From the NCBI RefSeq assembly GCF_016802725.1, contig NC_052665.1, forward strand, positions 13,026,501-13,090,500: DNA of 64,000 bases. The letters run 5' to 3'. Every line of letters begins with the position of its first letter. Within the stretch, counting starts at the first letter, position 1. The notes under the pieces were generated by a model. The model saw only the letters and a program-made list of their open reading frames with translations. It was not told where the DNA came from and searched no databases. Position numbers and translations under genes: made by a program. The DNA is from Solenopsis invicta. Taxonomy: Eukaryota; Arthropoda; Insecta; Hymenoptera; Formicidae. Of this stretch, positions 24,515 through 37,279 are shown piece by piece.

Positions 24515-25038
24515 GATATACAGTGTATCTATAAAGTCTATTTCAATCTCCTATATTTTAAAAATCGTTCAAAATTGAGCCAAATTACATATTCGAAATA
24601 CATATTCAATTTATTATTTTGGGAGTTTACTCTTTTAATCCTCCGTGGTGTAATGTTTTTTTTTCGTCGCTTTCCTAGTTTAAACTGGATCACTTGTGGC
24701 TGACAATATTTTTGAAAAGGTTTTTAAGTTTTAAAAAATCTAAAAAAAAAAAACTGATATACTCTTCTAGTATTCCAGAAAACGATTTCGCAATTATTTG
24801 TCCCGAAACGTTTTTCACTTCTTTTGCACGTGTCCGAATTTGAGGCAGAATAATTCAAAATTGAAAAGATCTTTGTTAAGATCTTTAAATTTCCGGTTGG
24901 ATCACGGAGGATTAAAGAGGATGAAGAGGTAAGAGTGTAGTCTTTCGAAATGATTGGACGCGTATTTCGCGATTTTTCATAATTTTGAACAATTTTTGAA
25001 ATATAGAAGGTGCAGACTTTACAGACACCCTGTATATC
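24515..25038. mobile_element. Non-autonomous TIR element with ~120-bp arms
   Basis: The left end reads GATATACAGTGTATCTATAA, then AGTCT. The right end, reversed, reads GATATACAGGGTGTCTGTAA, then AGTCT. Both continue with CTATATTT, AAAAAT, GTTCAAAATT and, about 120 bp in, an inverted TTTAATCCTCCGTG pair (about 24633 and 24914). A TA at each end could be the target site. No transposase frame is present; the longest open frames (117 and 73 codons) are featureless. It is probably a MITE of a TA-targeting DNA transposon. Confidence 0.7.
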
Positions 25039-25313
25039 GGTCTCCTTTATTTTCGAACCGTTATATCTCGATTACACGATTTGTACACGTGCAAGATCCA
25101 GATCAATGGCGTAAGAGACACAATGTTGGCAACATTCAATACAATATCTCTCTCTTTCTTTGTCAGTTCTCATGAATAATTTTACAATTTAAACGCATGC
25201 ATTTAAATGCATTGTCCTAACTTCCGGTGGTGACGGTTTTAGGCTGGGGAAAAACAGCCTTCGAAATTTGCCGTCACGGAGATTTTGTGCTGCAGGCTTA
25301 TTCCGTAATTCTC

Positions 25314-25413
25314 AACGATAGTTTCGTTATCGTTATAACGACGTTGCACAGCTTTTTCATTATATTTTATATCTGCGCAACAACGACGATATAACAATAA
25401 CGAAACTGTCGTT
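25314..25413. repeat. Foldback repeat, 33-bp arms (CGATAGT family, copy 1)
   Basis: The arm at 25314-25346 (AACGATAGTTTCGTTATCGT and on) pairs with 25381-25413, with about four mismatches across 33 bp. The loop is 34 nt and contains CAGCTTTTTCATTATA. Related hairpins follow at 25764-25858 and 25986-26067. Confidence 0.75.
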
Positions 25414-25499
25414 AAAGCCTAATGCACAATGAAAAGCACAGATTATAGGGACAGAGGATAAAGGAATATAACCTCAAAAGAGCTCGTATAAAATCGGAT

Positions 25500-25659
25500 T
25501 ACTGTACTTGGCCAAGTATAGGTATATAAATGCTTAAACTAAAGCTCAAGCTTTTATATATTTAAGTCAAACACATAAATACTTAATCTAAAAAAATTCA
25601 ACCGAGTTGGAAAATTTAAGTTAACATTAATTTAAGTTAATAACTTTCTTCTCATTGTA
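25500..25659. repeat. Degenerate MITE fragment, CACT-type family
   Basis: The right part (TCAACCGAGTTGGAAAATTTAA ... TTCTTCTCATTGTA) matches the right end of the elements at 14.3, 34.5 and 53.2 kb, and the middle has the same inverted AAATACTTAA and AAGTATA pieces. The left end is diverged or lost. Confidence 0.5.
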
Positions 25660-25763
25660 GGTTGAGATCTATTGTCTGTGATCCTGTTGCCTGTGCGTTT
25701 CATTCTACATTAGGCTTAAGAGTTATAGAATAGGCCAGCAGTAGCAGGGATTCTATAACTCTT

Positions 25764-25858
25764 AACGATAGTATCGGTATCGTTACACTGTCGTTGCAGC
25801 TTTTTCATCATATGCAACAGCTGCGTAACGTCAATATAATGATACCGATACTGTCGTT
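25764..25858. repeat. Foldback repeat (CGATAGT family, copy 2)
   Basis: AACGATAGTATCGGTATCGT at 25764 pairs with ATGATACCGATACTGTCGTT ending at 25858. The interior carries TCGTTGCAGCTTTTTCATCATA, close to the loop of copy 1. The flank TTCTATAACTCTT (about 25750) is matched, inverted, by AAGAGTTACAGAATT near 25935, so a larger element probably spans about 25750-25950. Confidence 0.7.
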
Positions 25859-25985
25859 ATGTTGTCGTTACGTAGATCGTCTATGATAAAAAAACTGTGC
25901 AACGATATTATAACGGTACCAATACTATCGTCAAGAGTTACAGAATTCCGCTGCAGCAACTGTATTCTGTTACGATAAGAGTTCT

Positions 25986-26067
25986 GTATCGTTCTGTAAT
26001 ACTGTCGTTGCACAAGTATTATATAGTAAGAAAGCTACGCAACGACAGTATAACAATACCGAGCTGT
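25986..26067. repeat. Foldback repeat (CGATAGT family, copy 3, degenerate)
   Basis: TATCGTTCTGTAATACTGTCGTTGCA pairs with CGCAACGACAGTATAACAATACC. It is the third related palindrome within 750 bp. Confidence 0.6.
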
Positions 26068-26697
26068 CTATCGAGTTACAGCTTGCTGGTCATTTGGCCG
26101 GATAAACGAAGACAAAGCGGACTTCATTCATGTTTCGAAAGCTTAGAAGTTTGCGCGTTATCGCCGGAATCGGCAGATCGCGTGATTACGGAGAGCTTAA
26201 TATCACGTTGTTATCGTGAGTACACAGGTGTCTTTGGTTTAACTCGCGTATTCCCTTTCTCTTCCTACCTATCGTCCAATCCCTCCCCTCCCTCCTGTCC
26301 GCATTGATCTATTCTTGATAATTAGATTTGTGTAGATATGTTTTATTTGTATCCCCTTAAAAAGACACCACCGAAAGATTCATGGCCGTGCCCGAGATAA
26401 GATAGAAACTAGAGGCTCGTTCTCTATCGGCGGGCGTTAATTAAACACACAAGAGTTACAAGTTCGATCGACGACGTGTACGTTACGTGCGATCGAGAGC
26501 GTGAGAGAAAACCATTGATGTTTCATCGCGAATGAAATCTGAGGTATTGCGTGGGTTTCGTTCAATTTTAGCGGAGTGACAATTGCTTTAATTATAATTA
26601 ATTATTTTTATTATTTGAACTTGAAAGAAATGTGTTGTAAAATTGTAATTTTTAGTTCGATACGTTTAACCAAATAATTGATTGATTCAACAATTAT

Positions 26698-26838
26698 TTA
26701 GTTGCACAAAAAAGATACAGTTTATGTCAATCACCGTTAAAATTTTTTAATCAAGAATTAACTAAATCAATATTTAGGTTGAACCTACCGAACTGAAGAC
26801 TTCAGGTTTTTTTCGACAACCTTTTTTCAGTGTACATT
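26698..26838. repeat. Dispersed repeat, copy 2 (family shared with 10.25 kb)
   Basis: This stretch aligns with 10251-10384 from TTGCACAAAAAAGATA to the TTTTTTCAGTGTA-type end. A CACT-type MITE fragment (GTTAACTTGACTAAATTTCC) follows at about 26863. Confidence 0.55.
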
Positions 26839-27699
26839 TTAGTTCTATATTGTTAACTTGACTAAATTTCCTCAGTTCAAGTATATTTAAATTAAATATA
26901 TAAAGAAGTAATTTCAAAAATAATTAGAATCACTGCAATTGCTGAACAATCATCAATAAACTGTCCAAGAAAAATAATAAGACTTCAAAGTAATGAATTA
27001 CAAATTGATATTCTTTTAAACCTAATTTTCATATACATTTAATTAAAAATTTTTCAATTAAAACTTTTTAATTTGAAAACGTAATTACTATTAAGTTGTT
27101 TTTATTTGTTCATTGCCTGGCGCAGTAACCCTATTTTTTCACAAGTCACTTAATTTCTATGAGTACACACAACCTGTATGTCGAGCGAGATAAGTTGGCA
27201 GTTTCTTCCAACAAATCTATAAAATGCAAAATATATGTGCATCTCACGAGCTATCGCGTCGGTCGTTGACACTGCCGATCGATTTGCACGGATTTATTCG
27301 CGCACCGTCTACGCTCTTCGTACATACGCGTACGGCGAGAGTATTTGTGTGAACACGTTGCACGTACGACCACCTGCGTCGGTTAGTGCACACTTGGGAC
27401 AATACGAGATGCCACTAACGTTGCATACAGATGTCAGAGATCAAACTGAGAAGAACGTGTGTGTTTATTGCAAGGATAATTAATGGCTCCCGAGCTGTAA
27501 GCTGTGCAAATTGACAAATGCATACCATAATAGAGAATTAAGAAATAGCGCAGAGAGATGATAAATAAATTTTGTTTCTCGTCTAATTTTCAAATATGAT
27601 CGACCATATATTTTCACAGAGTTTGATTTCAAAACTTAACGAAGACACCAGAGATAATGAAGATCGTGAATCTCCAATGAGAATTATTTAACGTCGCGC

Positions 27700-28230
27700 A
27701 ATCGACGCTGCAATCTTAAAGATTCTTATTTCTTGTTATTTGGATTTTATTTTGACGCGACGTTGGAGATTTTAAAAAGATTCGATCTATCGGTCTAGAC
27801 GAAAGTATATCTCGTTGCCGCGTCGCGATCTCGCGTTTCGTCTTGCGAGCCCCGAGCTCTGGCGTTTGATAAGGAGCGGTAGATGGAGTGCCGGATTTTC
27901 GGACTAGTTTCATTTAATCGCGATATCGGCGGCTAACAACACCTACACAACGGTCGTCGTACTTGCACGCGACGTACGTCGCGATGAGGAGCGAATGACG
28001 CAAGCAGGCACGGAGTGCCTGCGTCATGGAAACCAACCGCGACCTGAACGGGATCGCGGGGCGATTAAAGACGGGCGGATGCTAAGTATTTCGGCGTTAT
28101 CTAGTGTCACGCGTTACATTCTGTCAATAGAAGTGTTTCTCATTGACGTCGGCGACCTTCATAAGCATACACGTATTACACGTGCGCCGCCGTCGGTGAC
28201 TACGTTTCCTGTGGAACATTATTGAATTTG
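27700..28230. promoter_or_regulatory. CpG-rich intronic block
   Basis: CpG-rich, mixed-sequence DNA with ACGTACGT-like and GCGACG motifs and no splice-site pair or domain-bearing frame. A possible intronic enhancer, by composition only. Confidence 0.25.
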
Positions 28231-30319
28231 TGAAGGAGATAAATTTGTTTATACGCGTGATTCGTCGTGTCCCTGAATTAAATATTACATAATTAATTAT
28301 CCATCTTCGAAGAAGTGAAACTTGTAATGGATAATATCCTTGAATTAAATATACACGCTTAACGAGCGTTTTGAAGTTTTTTAATGTCAGCAATGGTTAA
28401 GAGGTTACTAATAGTTTATTTTTATCTCGATTGACATATTGTGCTAATTTGTGCATATTGTATAATAATGGCATCATAAATCGACGGAAATTTCACAATT
28501 GCGTCAGATGACAAGCCGTAGTTTTGCCAACGCAGTAGTTTTGTTCCAATAGAATTCCTGAATATTTTTCAAAAATTATACAAATTTAAATTTCAAGTAT
28601 AAATATTTTACAGTTATTTAAAAAATCGTTTGATTTTTTATTTAAAATTTTGCCATGCTGAATGTATAATATTTTATATTGCAATATTTCTACATTTAGG
28701 AATATTTGTGCATTTTTATATGTATATGAATTATGTTTCTAAATGTGTTTGCACATAGTACAACTAAAACATTTTTTTTTTATTACTTTCAAAGTTAATT
28801 TTGCAAATGTATCAATAAGATAATTGCTTTAATATAAAATATCAACATACATACATGGATTAATTACAAAATAAATCAGATGCAAGTTCTAGGGCGGAAA
28901 TGTGAAAAGTAAAAATCTTTACCATTGTTAATGGAAAAATTTTTCATCCCTCACGCTTTCATCTCAGGAAAAAAGTTAAAAAAATTTTTTTAATACATAT
29001 TATATACATAATACAATAAAGCAGTTTACGTTTAAGTTTAGTTGAGATATCACGGTGATATTTTATTTTGTTAATTAATTAAACTTTGAAAAATATTTTT
29101 ATTTTATGTATATTAATATGTAACATAATTTATAGAATTATGTTATATGTAAATTAATATTAATTTTTAATACAAAAATATAATGTTTTTATAATTTATA
29201 TAAAACTTTATCTTTTGTATTGAAAAATATTAAATAAAATATTGTAAAAATATTATATAAATAACATAAATAAACAATTGTTTTCTGTAATTTACAATTA
29301 CTTTTATTTACGTTTTCTTACGCTTTAATAATAGTGAATAGTAAACTAAAGTCTGTCTGTGAGTTTTAATATAGGTTTTTCACTTTGGTTAAAACCGGTT
29401 TCAACCAGGTGAATTTAATTAGGCTGGTCCAAATATTTTACCAGTCTTGTCGAAGAAAGGTTCATATCACGTGAAATGCTTGTTGCATCTCGTCACCCAA
29501 TTATTCCTCTCTTTCACATTTTTCTTCACATCCTCGACCGAGGATCGATTCTGGCGATTCGACAAACAAACCATTTGCCAGAAGAATTAATCCGCGCAAA
29601 TTAATGACACTTGTGTGGGAGCTCAAGGGAATATAATAACACACGGTGAAACGTCACGCGCGAACGTGTCGTTGCGAGAGTTTCAATTATGCATATTCAA
29701 GGAGCGTGCATAATTAGAAGTGTGCGTTCGCGCGAAGAGCTCCACGTGCAGGACGTAAAATCTCTTAGTACCTCTATTATCTACGGCGAGCATACTCCCG
29801 ACTCATTTTCTATACGAGCGCGGCAAATTGCGACAATTACGGCAACAGTTCCGTACGCGCGACTGGCGCGTTTGCGCGCCTGGGCGCTTTTTGCTTAGAA
29901 TGTAAATTCTCTCCCGTTTCTTGCGACAGTATTGTATTTCGCGTTCGACGCAGTTGTATCTCGGACGTGCGTGACATGCGTTATCTTTGTAGAATTAAAA
30001 CGCCGTCCTCAGTAGCTGTTGCGACTCCAAGGGTCAATCGGTATAATCGTGACGAGTGGAACGGGGCGACGTTCTAATGCCTCGCAACGAGAAAATTGAC
30101 ATTGAATTAATATAAAAGCGAGATGCGGCGAACATAAGGAAAAATGTCGTAAAATAGCAAATGAGAAATCGCAACGTAACGAAATCACCGATAAATTCAT
30201 AATTCTTTGAGACGATCTAACATTAAATTGCTGCCGGATTGTCAGACTGACGAATATTAATCGTTGGAAAATAAATCTCGATACAATTGATTGCGATTAC
30301 TCTGTTCGATTTATTCCTT

Positions 30320-30321
<2 letters not shown>

Positions 30322-30361
<40 letters not shown>
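30322..30361. repeat. (CT)n microsatellite
   Basis: About 20 CT units. A small palindrome CGATCGCTTCGCGATCG follows at about 30410-30426. Confidence 0.9.
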
Positions 30362-30365
<4 letters not shown>

Positions 30366-31439
30366 CCTCCACGCACATTACACGCCCTAGAAATATTTTT
30401 CCCGGCCCACGATCGCTTCGCGATCGGAGGAAGGTAATGATGGCGTGCACGAGACCCCCCTCGTCGGATCCTTCTAATTGTGAGATACATAAATCACGGC
30501 TGTCCTAAATGCTTTTAAATCGCGCGATACAAATTGAAAGCAGTGCCCCCTCGAATCTCTGACCTCCTTCGACAGCTACTTTTCTCCTCGTCCTTGATGA
30601 AGCGTACGCGCGTGACGATGCGCGATGCGCGCAGCGATGTGTAGCACGCACCCGAACGAACGTTATACGTGCGCTACACTTTCGCAGTATTTTTCCTTGG
30701 CTGTATTTGTCGATAACCGTGCTGGGGAGAGGGAAGATTCGAAATTTTCCGTCGTTGCATTCGGCACATATGCAGTTTTGCGAAGAGCTTTTGCGAATCG
30801 CGAGAGATTGCAAGATGCTCAATGAATTCAAACTTCATTAATCCCTTTCTTTATACATTAGAGATCGATCGAAATTGCTCTATTCTCGACCATTTTTTGT
30901 TTTACTGATTTTTTGGAAACGAATTAAAGAATGATTGGGGAAATGAATCTATGTCGAATCTTTGTCTAACGAGAAAAATAATTTTTTGTTACATTTTCTA
31001 CACAATTGAAACACTTTTTCTCTTGATAAAAAATAGGAAGAAACAAATTTTTTATTTACAAATGCTTGAAATTAAAATGCTTCAAATAAAATTACATAAA
31101 TTAATAGAAAAATATGAAGCTAGAAACTCATTTCAAATGAACGATAATCTCATTTGTACCACATTTATTCATTACAAACGGATGCTCTGTCTATTTCTCA
31201 ATGCATTTGCCCTTTGAAATGTTATCTACATCTCGTGATTTTTTTTTTGTATACTCGGGGAAGTACATCCTACGTGGAAGTTATCCGTCACGAGAGAGTA
31301 AGAAGAAATTGCTGCGCCATCATCGTCAGCTCTTATCAGCGTAACATAACGAGACTTCGATTTCATGTAAATACGAGCATGCAATCAACAACCCGGGGAT
31401 TTTCGTATTAAGTACACAAGCCTTAGGCTGCAATCATCA

Positions 31440-32030
31440 TGTATATTGTATACAAGAGAGAGAGGGGGAGGAGACTGGAGTGTGCACATCTGTGGCCTAA
31501 CGACACGAGGCCTTCCGAAATAGAAGCGGTGACATCAATGGAATTCAATATGAGTATCAATAACTCGGATGGCGTAGCGGCCGCGATATTTATACATATC
31601 CCGTCGTGGGGGCTGCCTGTCATCGGCTATTTATTATCGTCGCCCATGGCTGCATCTCTCTCTCTCTCTCTCCTCTCTCTTCTCTCTTGCTGCGATGGAT
31701 GCGCCCGTCCGCATGTAAACTGACTTTCGACGCGGCGTGGTTAATCGATCGCGCTCTCTCTCCTTTCACGTTTACGTCGCGGATGAATGCAAATCGAAAA
31801 TTCGTGTATGCGCGCACACCTTTCGGCACAGCAACGCCGAAACCTGCTCGCGGTGGCCGTGGCGCGATACGGCTCTGTGGAGGGTCTTCTCGGCTGCCTC
31901 GTATGTGCGCGGTGGAAAATTTCGACGATAAAACCGTGTCGCGATAAGACGAGACAAAGTACTGGCGTAACAAAACGCGTCTCATCATCGTTTGTATCGT
32001 ATCATGTTGATTGCTGCGTTTGGCATTTCT
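31440..32030. promoter_or_regulatory. CpG-rich intronic block
   Basis: CpG-rich DNA with a CT run at about 31655-31690 and open frames of 60-122 codons in several frames at once. Simultaneous openness of many frames is a composition effect, not coding evidence. A possible enhancer. Confidence 0.25.
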
Positions 32031-32120
32031 GATTCACAGGTCTTCACAGGCCAGAGCTAAACAAAGACGTTCAAATAGAGTATAATGATACAGATATGAA
32101 GACACAAATAGGATTCCTTG

Positions 32121-32645
32121 TTTATTGAAGCTTAATTTAAAGTATTCTGTGTTTTGAGTCTTACACTTTTTCTATTAATTTATGCAACTTTATTCGAATC
32201 ATTTTAATTTGGAAAATTTATAAATATAAAAAAAAGAATTGTTTTTCTATTTTTCATTTTTTTTGTACAAGAAAAGATATGCGTCTATGCTAGAATAGAT
32301 ATGCGTGCTGTAATATGCTTGACAATAAATTTTGCAATTACAATTTTCCTAAACATTTTTACGATAAATATTCATCATTTTGTAATGTGTGATTTTATAA
32401 TTCAAAGTAATCGGAGAATTCTTAATTTATTGAAGCTTAATTTAAAGCATTTTAATTTGAAAAATTTATAAATAAAAAATGTTTCTTTTCATTTTTTGTT
32501 ACAAGAAAGCTAGAATATATATGTGCTAGAGTAGATGCTTTGTAATGTTGGCGATAAATTTCACACAAGCCAAAACATTTTTATGATAAATACCCATCAT
32601 TTTTTAAAGTATGATTTTTCAATCCAAAGTCAAATCGGAGAATTG
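32121..32645. repeat. Two-unit degenerate tandem duplication
   Basis: Unit 1 (about 32121-32425) and unit 2 (about 32426-32645) share, in order, TTTATTGAAGCTTAATTTAA, CATTTTAATTTG-AAAATTTATAAAT, TTTTCATTTTTT, GCTAGAATA, GATAAAT, AAACATTTTTA-GATAAATA, CATCATTTT, ATGATTTT-like and TCGGAGAATT. Unit 2 is shorter through several deletions. Confidence 0.75.
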
Positions 32646-33481
32646 ACACAGTTATTTTTTTGTCTTGACCTTGTCTCTGTTTTCTTTCAATAAATTTATC
32701 GATTAGCAATTCCTCTAGTGCTGATATTGGAGGTCGATAATCCTATCGCTGTAGAGAGATTCAGTGTCGTTCGAGAAAAAGTGAGAGTCACCTTGGCGCT
32801 TCGCTGTCCTCGTTGAACGGTGTACGTTTTGTGTAATATATGTATGTGTATATGCGTGTGTGCTATGCCTGTATGTATGTATGTTGCATGAGTGATGAAC
32901 GCACGCGCCGAGTGGTCGTGGAAAATAGTACGGCGATCTTATTACTGGAGGCAGATGATTCATTGCGAAAAACTCTGAACTCCGTCGTCTTTCATTCTCG
33001 AGATTATATTCTTTGCTCATCACGATGCTTTGCGATCGTTTATCCTGTCATTCAACATCTTGCAATCAGCGTCGCTAGTTCCAATCTCTTGGAAGAGGGA
33101 AACTTTACATTTTGTCATATTCTCGAATAAAATCACTAAAATCATTCTCAGCACAATAAATAGTAGAAAGCCTATAAATACCATTAAGTAGATTCAGTCT
33201 TGATTAGCAACCTTGAGAATATCTTCACACGGCTTTATCGTTTTTTATTCCTTTATTTTTTTTCGATGGTGAAGTCAAGGTTCGTTTTGATGAAATCGTG
33301 AAATCAGGGACGACGCTGCCGAATTTAACCGTATACCGTTTCGGTCGTACTATTTCTAGAATTATGAAATAAGTATATGTGAGTCCCCGTCTCCCGTAGG
33401 ACTGCGGAAATCAATTTGTATCGCGTCCGCACTATCAGAGAATTCTCGGTATAGATTTATAGTCTCTTATAACTGTGACGA

Positions 33482-33483
<2 letters not shown>

Positions 33484-33543
<60 letters not shown>
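33484..33543. repeat. (AT)n microsatellite
   Basis: About 29 uninterrupted AT units. Confidence 0.95.
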
Positions 33544-33548
<5 letters not shown>

Positions 33549-34116
33549 GTTAAAGAACAAACCCGAAAATTTTAGGACTTTGTTCCTGCATGTTTCTAAA
33601 CTAATTTGTGACTGTATATTACAAAATTTGTATTTTGTCTTTATTTTTTTGTTACATTTATATCTTATACATATAATTAGTAATTATAGATTGGATTACT
33701 ATATTTGCATAATTGACTCCTATTGTCTGATTATATCGTTAATATGTAATTCTATATAATGCCGTGTTCGACGTTTCCGATAATCCGCGAATCGGGCGAC
33801 AATCGGCGCGCGGGAAACGTACGGTCGCTCGCACGAAGCGGCTTGGCGAGCCAGAAGTCACGTTGCCTGACACGCGCTCGACCTGGATATGGGTTAGTAT
33901 TTTTGCACAACGACTTGGTATACACGAGTATATGCAGGGTGCGTCGTGTAACTAGGACGGGTTCTAGCACCTGTTCCGTTGAAGATAGAGAGAAATGGCA
34001 AAGACAAAACTTGAATGATATAATAATATCTCTTTTTCTAATGGCTCATTTTTTTCATAAGTGCAACGATGCACCGGAAAGTGTAATATTTTTTTATTAA
34101 TGGAATTGTAGGATAT

Positions 34117-34869
34117 CCTAAATAAGTATAAAAGATTTAAGAAAATATTTCTTAGCTTATTTTATGAAGAAAAGGTCTTGCAAATATGTTCAAGTGTTTC
34201 TTAAAGTGCTTTTTCAAAATGCAGGGTGTAAAAATTGAGAAAAGAAATATGAAAATTATGAAAATATGGAAAACACAATAGAAATATTTTAATCAAATTT
34301 GCTGTGCTTATATGTGATATTACGAATCATTTTCCAGTACTAGTGAAACATTCTTAAGCCCATCAAAAGTGTTCGTAATCATATTAAATTTTTTAAATTA
34401 AAGAATGGTACACCACTGTTCTTTTTTAAGAATTTAATATTTTTTTTTAAATTTCGAACTAAAATTCTTGATACAACATGTAAGTACATGCATCACATTT
34501 AATACTCTGAGCTAAAAATACACTGAGAAAAAAGATGTGAAATTGACAAAATTTTTCAACTTGATTACATTTTTTTCAGTTCAAGTATTTATGTATTTAA
34601 TTAAAATATTTGAATTTTAATTTAAGCATTTATAAACTTAACTATAAATACTTGAAGAGATTTAATCAAGTTCAAAAATTCAATTAAGTTAATAATTTCT
34701 CAATGTATCTCTAAGCGTTTCTTAGATTTTCGAAATTTTCATATTTCTTTTCTCAACTTTGACATCGTGTTTTTTGAAAACGAAGTATTTTAGAATATAT
34801 ATTTTTATAGGACCTTTTCTTCATAAAATAATTTAAGCAATATTTTTTTAATTTTTACACTTACTTAGG
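34117..34869. mobile_element. Inverted-repeat element with ~140-bp arms, split by a MITE
   Basis: The arm at 34117-34262 (CCTAAATAAGTATAAAAGAT ... TTTTATGAAGAAAAGGTC ... TTGAGAAAAGAAATATGAAA) is repeated in inverted orientation at 34731-34869. They match closely over most of the length, notably TATTTTATGAAGAAAAGGTC and GAGAAAAGAAATATGAAAAT. The centre contains a second element at 34519-34707. No transposase remains. A related foldback lies at 35204-35354. Confidence 0.75.
34519..34707. mobile_element. MITE, CACT-type ends, copy 2, nested
   Basis: A 189-bp element starts TACACTGAGAAAAAAGATG and ends ATTTCTCAATGTA. Internal CAACTTGATTACATTTTTTT pairs with the inverted AGAGATTTAATCAAGTTC, and AAGTATTTATGTATTTAA pairs with an inverted ATAAATACTT. 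It lies between the arms of the larger inverted-repeat element, so it inserted after that element. Confidence 0.7.
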
Positions 34870-34885
34870 AATTACTTTATATATA

Positions 34886-34888
<3 letters not shown>

Positions 34889-34923
<35 letters not shown>
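34889..34923. repeat. (TA)n microsatellite
   Basis: About 17 TA units directly beyond the right arm of the inverted-repeat element. Confidence 0.9.
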
Positions 34924-34926
<3 letters not shown>

Positions 34927-35162
34927 TTTCTTATCAGAATAATATTTTCTTCAAGGCATAATTCGATGTATAACGGTAATCATATCCTGTGATTATACGT
35001 GATACTTCGTTAAAATTATTAGCCTAGAGATAGCCTTATGCTCTATCTAATCATGAGATAGATAAGTATCCAGCTGAAAACTTATCTATCTTATAACTAG
35101 ATAAACATAAGATTCAATTTCTATTAGGATGTGGACAGTAATTTTAATGAAGTATAATTGCA

Positions 35163-35165
<3 letters not shown>

Positions 35166-35202
<37 letters not shown>
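35166..35202. repeat. (TA)n microsatellite
   Basis: About 18 TA units immediately before a foldback related to the 34.1-34.9 kb element. Confidence 0.9.
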
Positions 35203-35203
<1 letters not shown>

Positions 35204-35354
35204 CGTAATTCTTAAGTGTAAAAATTTAAGGGAATATTTCTTCGCTTACATATATATTTGGATAAATAGATTTTTCTGAATATCTCACATGCATACAATT
35301 ATTAAGATAAAGTACTCAAAGAAGAAATATTCATAAGATTTTATACTTTATTCT
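35204..35354. repeat. Foldback related to the 34.1-kb element
   Basis: ATTCTTAAGTGTAAAAATTT...AATATTTCTTC (35207-35243) pairs imperfectly with GAAGAAATATTCATAAGATT...ACTTTATTC (35321-35354). The sequence matches the outer part of the arms at 34117 and 34869. It is a shorter, decayed relative. Confidence 0.55.
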
Positions 35355-37279
35355 AGCATATTTTGATATGAAATATCTCTGTAAACTATTCATTTTTGGA
35401 TAACTATACCTTGATATTTTTATGATATTTTTATGACACAAAATAATGAAATAAATTAATTGGTGTAAGAAAAATACGAAAAATGAATTACGTGTCGCAT
35501 TCTGTATTTCTCTATCTTCGCGAGAGTGCGATTACACTCTGAACAAAACGATATATCAAATGTGAGGCGAGAACGACTATGATTGATTCGTCTTTCCTTT
35601 TCATCCGATAACTCTATATCTATCCCGTGTGCGATTGGATGTTACACGTACACAATACGTAAAATTTCGGTATTTTCTCTCAATAGAGACATTATTTTCT
35701 GTATTTCTCATTATAAAAGAAGGAAGAGAGGTTTTAATCTTACACTGAGTCTATAAAAAATAATTTTTATATGAAAATATTGCGCGCGCGTGTATGTGTG
35801 TGCGTGCGTATAAATGATATATTATAATTATGCAATATGCAAATGTATTATAATATTTTTTCGCAACATTTCGTTGTACGACTGATTATTACTGTGAAGG
35901 TCGACAATCAATCGTATATTTTTAGCAATCACATTAATAAATTTGCAAATTTTGCGTATGCAATTTTAGTTATGTAAATTTTAAATTATGCGCATATAAA
36001 AAACTTATAATATATGTAAAAGTACTGGCGTTACAATCAATTTTTTCACTGTCTCTAAAAAGTTACGATGTAATGCTTTGTTAGAAATGTAAAAATACAA
36101 AATATAAAACGTACGACTCATCTATAAAATAAAAGCAGCTGCATTCACAGACTATAAAGACTTGTCTCCCATTTTAATAGAATTTGATTATATATTAATA
36201 TTCGTTAAGATTATTTTTTTTTAATGTAAAATTTACATGCTATTTTTAAATAGAAATCATAATATGCAATGCCGATATAATTCAATGTAACGGGAACTTT
36301 ATAGTACGTTGCTTATTACATATTTTCTCCGTATTATATTTTATGAAGTCGTGCGTGCAAGAAAACTGTACGTCTTTTTATATTTACATTACGAAGACAC
36401 GAAGTCACGCACCTCGCACGCCGGGGAGAGGGGTATCTTTCAATACTTTGTGAAGAACGTGTTTGTACGTATTATTGTGTCACCGTGTATCCTTGACCTT
36501 TCGCAATAACACGCGCGCCATGCGTGGTCGGGTGTAGGTGCACGGGATTTCATGAGGACTTTACTTTCGGCATGCATGGCTTGCGTAACGCGAATGAGTT
36601 GAAACACATGCGAAAACACGCGCCGCGTTAATCGATGCCGATACGAATAGTTACCTTTTCTTGGCTCTCGAAATACCTGTCTGCCCGCCCGCCTGCCTGC
36701 CTGGCTGACGGACAGTGCTAATGGTTCGGCGTTTTGCAACGAGAATACCGCCCGAAAGATTGCCGCGCACGCAACGTACCTACATATCTGGTAGAAAGTT
36801 GAAGAAAGGATGGATTTTTCTTTAATAATATTCCGAGCATCGACGTGATGATATCGCGACGAGAGATGAAAGCCTCTTCGCGAACTTCGTACGAGCGAAT
36901 CAAATTTCACTTTCTCATTCCTTGCGTAGATCTCATTTCAGAAAAATCTCCGCTGCCTTTATTTGTAAGCCATCAGTGAACGAGATTTAATTAAGATTAC
37001 AATAATAATTGCTCACGCGATTGCAATTGCGGGTGGTCATTGTGGAAAGGACTTAATTTTCTTATCCCGTTCTAATTTGAGTGACTCGTTGAATTATTGT
37101 ATTATCATGATATACTGTTCTCGATTTAATAGTGATCTACACAATGTTTTAAATGAGAGCTTATCACGCGATAAGCGATACGGCGTTCGGGTGTCGACAC
37201 ACACACGACTGTCGAATTAGCAACAGGTTGTAAATTATTGTCTGACCTGTCTGACCCAACTGTATCAGATTGCTTTTAA

